From contig NZ_CAMTTF010000009.1 of the NCBI RefSeq assembly GCF_947077765.1, positions 1 to 64,000 on the forward strand: DNA of 64,000 nucleotides, written 5' to 3'. This document shows, one piece after another, positions 60,551-64,000 of this stretch. Both the position numbers and the translations under genes were made by a program. Position 1 is the stretch's first letter, and each line of letters begins with the position of its first letter. A model generated the notes under the pieces. It was given only the letters and a program-made list of their open reading frames with translations, was not told where the DNA came from and ran no database searches. This DNA is from Salinibacter grassmerensis (GTDB taxonomy: Bacteria > Bacteroidota > Rhodothermia > Rhodothermales > Salinibacteraceae).

Positions 60551-60610
60551 CGTGTGAACTCCGTATTCTTCTCCGCATCTCGTTCCGTTCACCACTCGAC
60601 TGCTTCTGCG

Positions 60611-60850
60611 ATGACCGACTCTGCCCCCTCCCTCGACGCGCCCCCCGACGCCGCCCGTATTGCGGACCTGCGCGAGCAGGCCGCCGACGAAGATCGCTCG
60701 GTTGAGGTCACCTTTCCGGGGCCCGACGGCGAGTCCAAACAGTTCGTCGTCTCCCCACGCGGCACGTGTGTCGTGCTGACGAACCTACGCGAGGACTCAT
60801 TCAACCCGTCGGAGGCAGCGGAGGACATCGCCTCCGCTCTTCAGACCTGA
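60611..60850 (+). CDS. Small orphan acidic protein
   Basis: The 79-residue product begins with an acidic tail and then has strand-rich text (RSVEVTFPGPDGESKQFVVSPRGTCVVLTNLRED) that looks like a small beta sandwich or barrel, ending in a short helix. No domain is recognised. It follows htrA by 115 bases and is probably transcribed separately. Confidence 0.65.
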   Translation: MTDSAPSLDAPPDAARIADLREQAADEDRSVEVTFPGPDGESKQFVVSPRGTCVVLTNLREDSFNPSEAAEDIASALQT

Positions 60851-61388
60851 CACCTTTACCGGCGAAGCCCAAACCCTCCCGCCCTGTCAGCTAGAGGAAT
60901 ACATTATCGCGTTTTCCCTAGAGTTTGGGCCGCCGGTCACGCTTACTGACGTCGGGCCAGAAGACCCTACGGGCCAGCCCTCGACACCGTCGCCGAAGCA
61001 GCCAGCGAGGATGCAGAGACGATCCACAATCAGCCGTTCGGGGGACCGTCTCAGTGGGTCGGGATGCATTGAGGACGGTTGGCGAGATGGCCGGCCGAGT
61101 CCGATAGGTGACCGACCACCGATCCCGGTCTTCTCCGTGAACTGACCCGATTGCCCCGAAGCAGATACTCTAGGAGGACACTGATGCCCAGGAATGGGTC
61201 CGGAAGCGCCGTCGTTAAGGGCGGTCGACGCCCGCAGACGGGATTCCGGAAAATTCAGCGGCGGTGCTACCGGGCCCCCATAGAGTGGGCGCCGTGAGGA
61301 GAGCACACGCAACGTGGCTCGTGGGCAACTTACCAGCCGCCCGTCTCATGCCTCAGCGGCGACATTTTCCGTCACCGAGGCGGGACCG
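60851..61388. other. 538-base spacer with no gene recognised
   Basis: Neither strand has a frame with protein-like text or good codon use. Composition is mixed. I found no hairpin or repeat that stands out by eye. It might be a decayed gene. Confidence 0.45.
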
Positions 61389-61688
61389 TTACGTCGCCAC
61401 CACGCAGTTTGTCGTCCCGAAGCCGTTGGGCTCAAAGTCGTCGGCCTCCTCCTCGTTGATCCACCCGTCCTTCTCGCTGTAGTAGCGGAAGGCATAGTGG
61501 GCGTCTTCCGGAAGGAGAACATTTGTGCTGTAGGTTTGGTTGCTGCGGCGCACAAAGCGGTGCTCACCGGGTTCCCAGTCGTTGAAGTCCCCCACGACCG
61601 AGACTTCATCCCCGTACGGATGGTTCTCCGGAAGGACGAACGTGACCTTGACGCGATCGCTTGACTGCTTGTTTACCTTCTTGATCAT
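61389..61688 (-). CDS. Stand-alone isoamylase early-set / CBM48-like protein
   Basis: The 99-residue protein is one AMPK/CBM48-type beta-sandwich: KVTFVLPENHPYGDEVSVVGDFNDWEPGEHRF holds the WPF-like glycogen-binding core (VGDFNDW), followed by the second sheet (YSTNVLLPEDAHYAFRYYSEKDGWINEEEAD). No catalytic domain is attached. In other proteins this module binds glycogen. The ATG at 61688 begins the domain; the upstream open frame is not protein-like. Confidence 0.88.
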   Translation of the reverse strand: MIKKVNKQSSDRVKVTFVLPENHPYGDEVSVVGDFNDWEPGEHRFVRRSNQTYSTNVLLPEDAHYAFRYYSEKDGWINEEEADDFEPNGFGTTNCVVAT

Positions 61689-62047
61689 GGTATCGTGCGG
61701 GGAAGTGTCATAAACGGGCGTGTCGAAATTCCTGCCCAGCCCCGCTAGTAGGGGCCAGGGCCTCCGCTGAGCCAGCGGAAGACTAGGGGCCCCAACGCCG
61801 GGAGGACGTCTTTGTGGCATTTTACAGCAACAAAAAGCGCTTCCTTCGCCTGTTCTTTGTCAACCGATGATCTCGTGGAAGGGCTTTCTCTTCACATGGG
61901 AGGCCGTTAACCCGCAATTCGGGCTCACGCCCTCTCTCCCCGCCGAACATCCGTTGCGGCCCCGGCGTGCATTCTCTTCCCTGATTGGGTCCGGTCGGAC
62001 GGCCCGACAGGGATGTCTCGTCTTTTTCGCCACTCCCTCCCCCGCGC
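61689..62047. other. Divergent spacer between CBM48-like gene and tyrA
   Basis: The 359 bases hold no credible gene. Some AT-rich bases at 61820-61870 could be promoter for the leftward gene. No repeat was seen. Confidence 0.45.
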
Positions 62048-63160
62048 ATGATCGAACGTCTTACCATTATCGGAACGGGTCTCATCGGCGGCTCCCTCGG
62101 GCTCGCCTGGGCCCAGCGTCAACCCGAGATCACGATCGTCGGACACGACCAGCCGGAGGTTTTGGAGCAGGCCGAGGACCGCGGGGCCATCGACGAGAAA
62201 GCGGCCGATCCCATATCCGCCGTGACGGAGACCGACCTCGTCGTCCTCGCCACGCCCCTCGCCACGACAGTCCGGCTGCTCGACACCATTGCCGACGCAC
62301 TTCCGGACGGGTGCTTCGTGACCGACGTGGCCTCGGTGAAAGCACCCGTGCTCGAGCAGGCCGAGGACGTGCTCCCCGACCACGTCACATTCTTGGGAGG
62401 CCACCCGATGGCCGGCGCCGAGAACAGCGGCATTGATCACGCCGACCCGTTGCTCTTCGAGAACGCAGTCTACAGCCTCTGTCTCCCGGAGGGAAGCGAC
62501 GAGTCGGCCCTGGACGGAGCGCTGGCCCCCGTTGTTGAGTTAATTGAAGCCACTGGCAGCCGGCCGCTCGTGCTGGATGCCCCCCGCCACGACCGCCTCG
62601 TCGCTGCCACCAGCCACGTGCCGCAGCTCCTGTCCGTGGCCCTTGTCAACCTCGTGGCCACCACCGAAGACGACACGGACCGCGATCTCGCCCTGCAACT
62701 CGCAGGGGGCGGGTTCCGCGACATGACCCGCATTGCGTCGTCTCCCTTCGACATGTGGCGGGACGTGTTGGTGGGGAATGAGCGTGAGATCCACGACGCC
62801 CTGAGCCGGCTGCGCCGGGGCCTGCGCACCCTCCGCAACCGACTCATCGAGGAGGACCTGGATGCCCTCGAAGACACCTTCGAGGAGGCGCGCACGGCCC
62901 GTGACGCCATGCCCCGGGACAACAAGGGCTTTCTCCACCCGCTGTCCGACGTTTACGTCCGCGCCCCCGACGAGGAGGGCGTCATCCACGAACTTTCGGG
63001 ACACCTCCTCGACGCGGACCTCAACATCAAAGACATTGAGCTTCAGACCATTCGGGAGGGGACCGGGGGCACCTTTCGACTGGCGTTCGAGAAGACGGAA
63101 GACGCCGAGGAGGCCGTCGCGGTGCTGTCGGAGGCCGGCTACGACGCCCGGCGCCCGTAG
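62048..63160 (+). CDS. tyrA: Prephenate dehydrogenase with C-terminal ACT-like domain
   Basis: This enzyme makes 4-hydroxyphenylpyruvate from prephenate in tyrosine synthesis. The 370-residue protein has the NAD fold (IIGTGLIGGSLGLAWA, GTGLIG at 9-14) and the catalytic His in GGHPMAGAENSGIDHA. The helical dimer domain follows (FRDMTRIASSPFDMWRD). The final 75 residues are an ACT-type domain (DVYVRAPDEEGVIHELSGHLLDADLNI), which usually gives tyrosine feedback control. The ATG at 62048 starts the NAD fold. gcvT follows after 125 bases. Confidence 0.93.
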   Translation: MIERLTIIGTGLIGGSLGLAWAQRQPEITIVGHDQPEVLEQAEDRGAIDEKAADPISAVTETDLVVLATPLATTVRLLDTIADALPDGCFVTDVASVKAPVLEQAEDVLPDHVTFLGGHPMAGAENSGIDHADPLLFENAVYSLCLPEGSDESALDGALAPVVELIEATGSRPLVLDAPRHDRLVAATSHVPQLLSVALVNLVATTEDDTDRDLALQLAGGGFRDMTRIASSPFDMWRDVLVGNEREIHDALSRLRRGLRTLRNRLIEEDLDALEDTFEEARTARDAMPRDNKGFLHPLSDVYVRAPDEEGVIHELSGHLLDADLNIKDIELQTIREGTGGTFRLAFEKTEDAEEAVAVLSEAGYDARRP

Positions 63161-63285
63161 CGGTGTCCGCAAAATCATTCCTCCTTCGTTGACTAAACTG
63201 ACGCCATCGGGTATCATAACGACCTGTAGGCCTCCACCTCCGCCTGCGCCCGTTCCTGCTCTCTCGTAGCTTCTCATCTTTTCCG

Positions 63286-64000
63286 ATGGCCGACTCCGCT
63301 CCGTCCCTTCAGGTTACCCCCCTCCACGGCGTCCACGAGGAACGTGGCGCGCGCATGATGGCGTTCGGGGGGTTCGAGATGCCTGTGCAGTACGACAGCA
63401 TTATCGACGAGCACCTGGCCGTCCGTAACGACGCCGGGCTGTTCGACGTGAGTCACATGGGCGAGGTGCTCGTTCAGGGGGAGCAGGCCCTTGCCCTGGT
63501 CCAGCATCTCGTGACCAACGACGCCGAAAAACTCTATGACGGGCGGGCGATGTACACGGTCATGTGCACCCCCGACGGCGGCATCATTGACGACGGCATC
63601 GTGTACCGCCGCGCCGAGGACGAGTACCTGATGGTTCTCAATGCCGCCAACAAAGAGCGAGACCTGGCGTGGATGCACGACCATAACCCCGTGGGCGCTA
63701 CACTTCAGGACATCTCCGCCGAGACCGCCCTCCTCGCCCTTCAGGGCCCAAAGGCCCTCGACATCGCCCAGCCGTTCCTCGACGACGACCTCGACGACCT
63801 ATCGTTCTATCACTTTTGGGAACGGACCGACGGGGCCTTCCTCGACTGTGAGACCGCCCTCATCTCCCGCACCGGTTATACCGGCGAACCCGGCCTCGAA
63901 CTTTACGTGCCCGCCGACCGGGCCCAGCACGTGTGGACGACCCTGCTGGAGGCGGGTGCGGACCGCGGCCTGAAGCCGGCCGGCCTCGGCGCCCGCGACA
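63286..64000 (+). CDS. gcvT: Aminomethyltransferase (glycine cleavage T protein), 5' part
   Basis: GcvT transfers the methylene of the aminomethyl-lipoyl H protein to tetrahydrofolate in glycine cleavage. The 238 residues visible have the family start (GARMMAFGGFEMPVQYDSIIDEHLAVRNDAGLFDVSHMGE), the folate-binding Asp region (NDAEKLYDGRAMYTVMCTPDGGIIDD) and RTGYTGEPGLELYVP. The gene continues beyond the window. The lpdA gene at 46.3 kb encodes a possible E3 partner. Confidence 0.96.
   Translation, partial: MADSAPSLQVTPLHGVHEERGARMMAFGGFEMPVQYDSIIDEHLAVRNDAGLFDVSHMGEVLVQGEQALALVQHLVTNDAEKLYDGRAMYTVMCTPDGGIIDDGIVYRRAEDEYLMVLNAANKERDLAWMHDHNPVGATLQDISAETALLALQGPKALDIAQPFLDDDLDDLSFYHFWERTDGAFLDCETALISRTGYTGEPGLELYVPADRAQHVWTTLLEAGADRGLKPAGLGARD

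Noticed and set aside
1-64000. CRISPR array, insertion sequence or prophage
   Set aside because: No regularly spaced repeats, transposase, integrase or phage structural genes were seen on either strand.

Overview
The window looks like chromosomal DNA of an extremely halophilic member of the Rhodothermota close to Salinibacter ruber. The evidence is high GC, strongly acidic proteins (Asp/Glu-rich, few Lys), very little Shine-Dalgarno signal, a type IX secretion C-terminal sorting domain, and Bacteroidota-type gene neighbourhoods such as TPR/DUF4292/LytM and HU-SPOR next to ExbB/ExbD. This is inferred from gene content and composition; no database search was possible.

Layout. 1-5.0 kb: tail of an unknown gene, malate dehydrogenase, a cation diffusion facilitator, a methylmalonyl-CoA-epimerase/alpha-beta-hydrolase fusion, an aldo/keto reductase and an orphan acidic protein. 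5.1-12.1 kb is the accessory stretch: a fasciclin protein, MsrA, two related secreted beta-helix-type proteins (both rearranged), a roughly 2.3 kb low-GC block that looks archaeal (DPANN/nanohaloarchaeal style) and contains the 3' parts of two convergent genes, a decayed membrane-protein gene, and a VapBC-type toxin-antitoxin pair with a clear operator-like inverted repeat. 12.2-16.6 kb: uvrC, a small orphan, a monothiol thioredoxin-like protein and two membrane-anchored small proteins. 16.8-24.0 kb: an envelope cluster with a long TPR protein, an outer-membrane barrel, a short HU-like protein, a HU-TM-SPOR protein, ExbB/TolQ and ExbD/TolR. 24.0-27.0 kb: a lactonase-type lipoprotein and ComM.

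27.6-35.3 kb is a copper-handling region: a Tat-exported azurin-like lipoprotein, a DUF3047 protein, a CopB-type (CPH) ATPase, a His-rich cupredoxin and a two-HMA CopA-type (CPC) ATPase with an operator-like palindrome upstream. 35.5-42.0 kb: an orphan, a methyltransferase plus geranylgeranyl-reductase-like flavoprotein pair, Sua5/TsaC, a DUF1232 protein, a 26-residue membrane microprotein, a 3-Cys ferredoxin and a GCS2-CBS fusion. 42.2-46.2 kb: a TPR / DUF4292 lipoprotein / degenerate LytM (EnvC-like) envelope operon. 46.3-50.4 kb: dihydrolipoyl dehydrogenase with a UUCG terminator, a small membrane protein, an M1-family aminopeptidase lipoprotein and a membrane J-protein. 50.4-56.7 kb: mutS, a coiled-coil J-like protein, a universal stress protein, an outer-membrane protein and NAD kinase.

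56.7-64 kb: tRNA-Phe(GAA), fumC, an HtrA protease, a small orphan, a stand-alone CBM48/early-set protein, prephenate dehydrogenase, and the 5' part of gcvT running off the window end.

Most of the window is housekeeping metabolism (Mdh, FumC and Lpd of the TCA cycle), repair (UvrC, MutS) and envelope biology. The most unusual element is the chimeric archaeal-like block at about 8.74-11.09 kb. No CRISPR array, integrase or transposase was seen.
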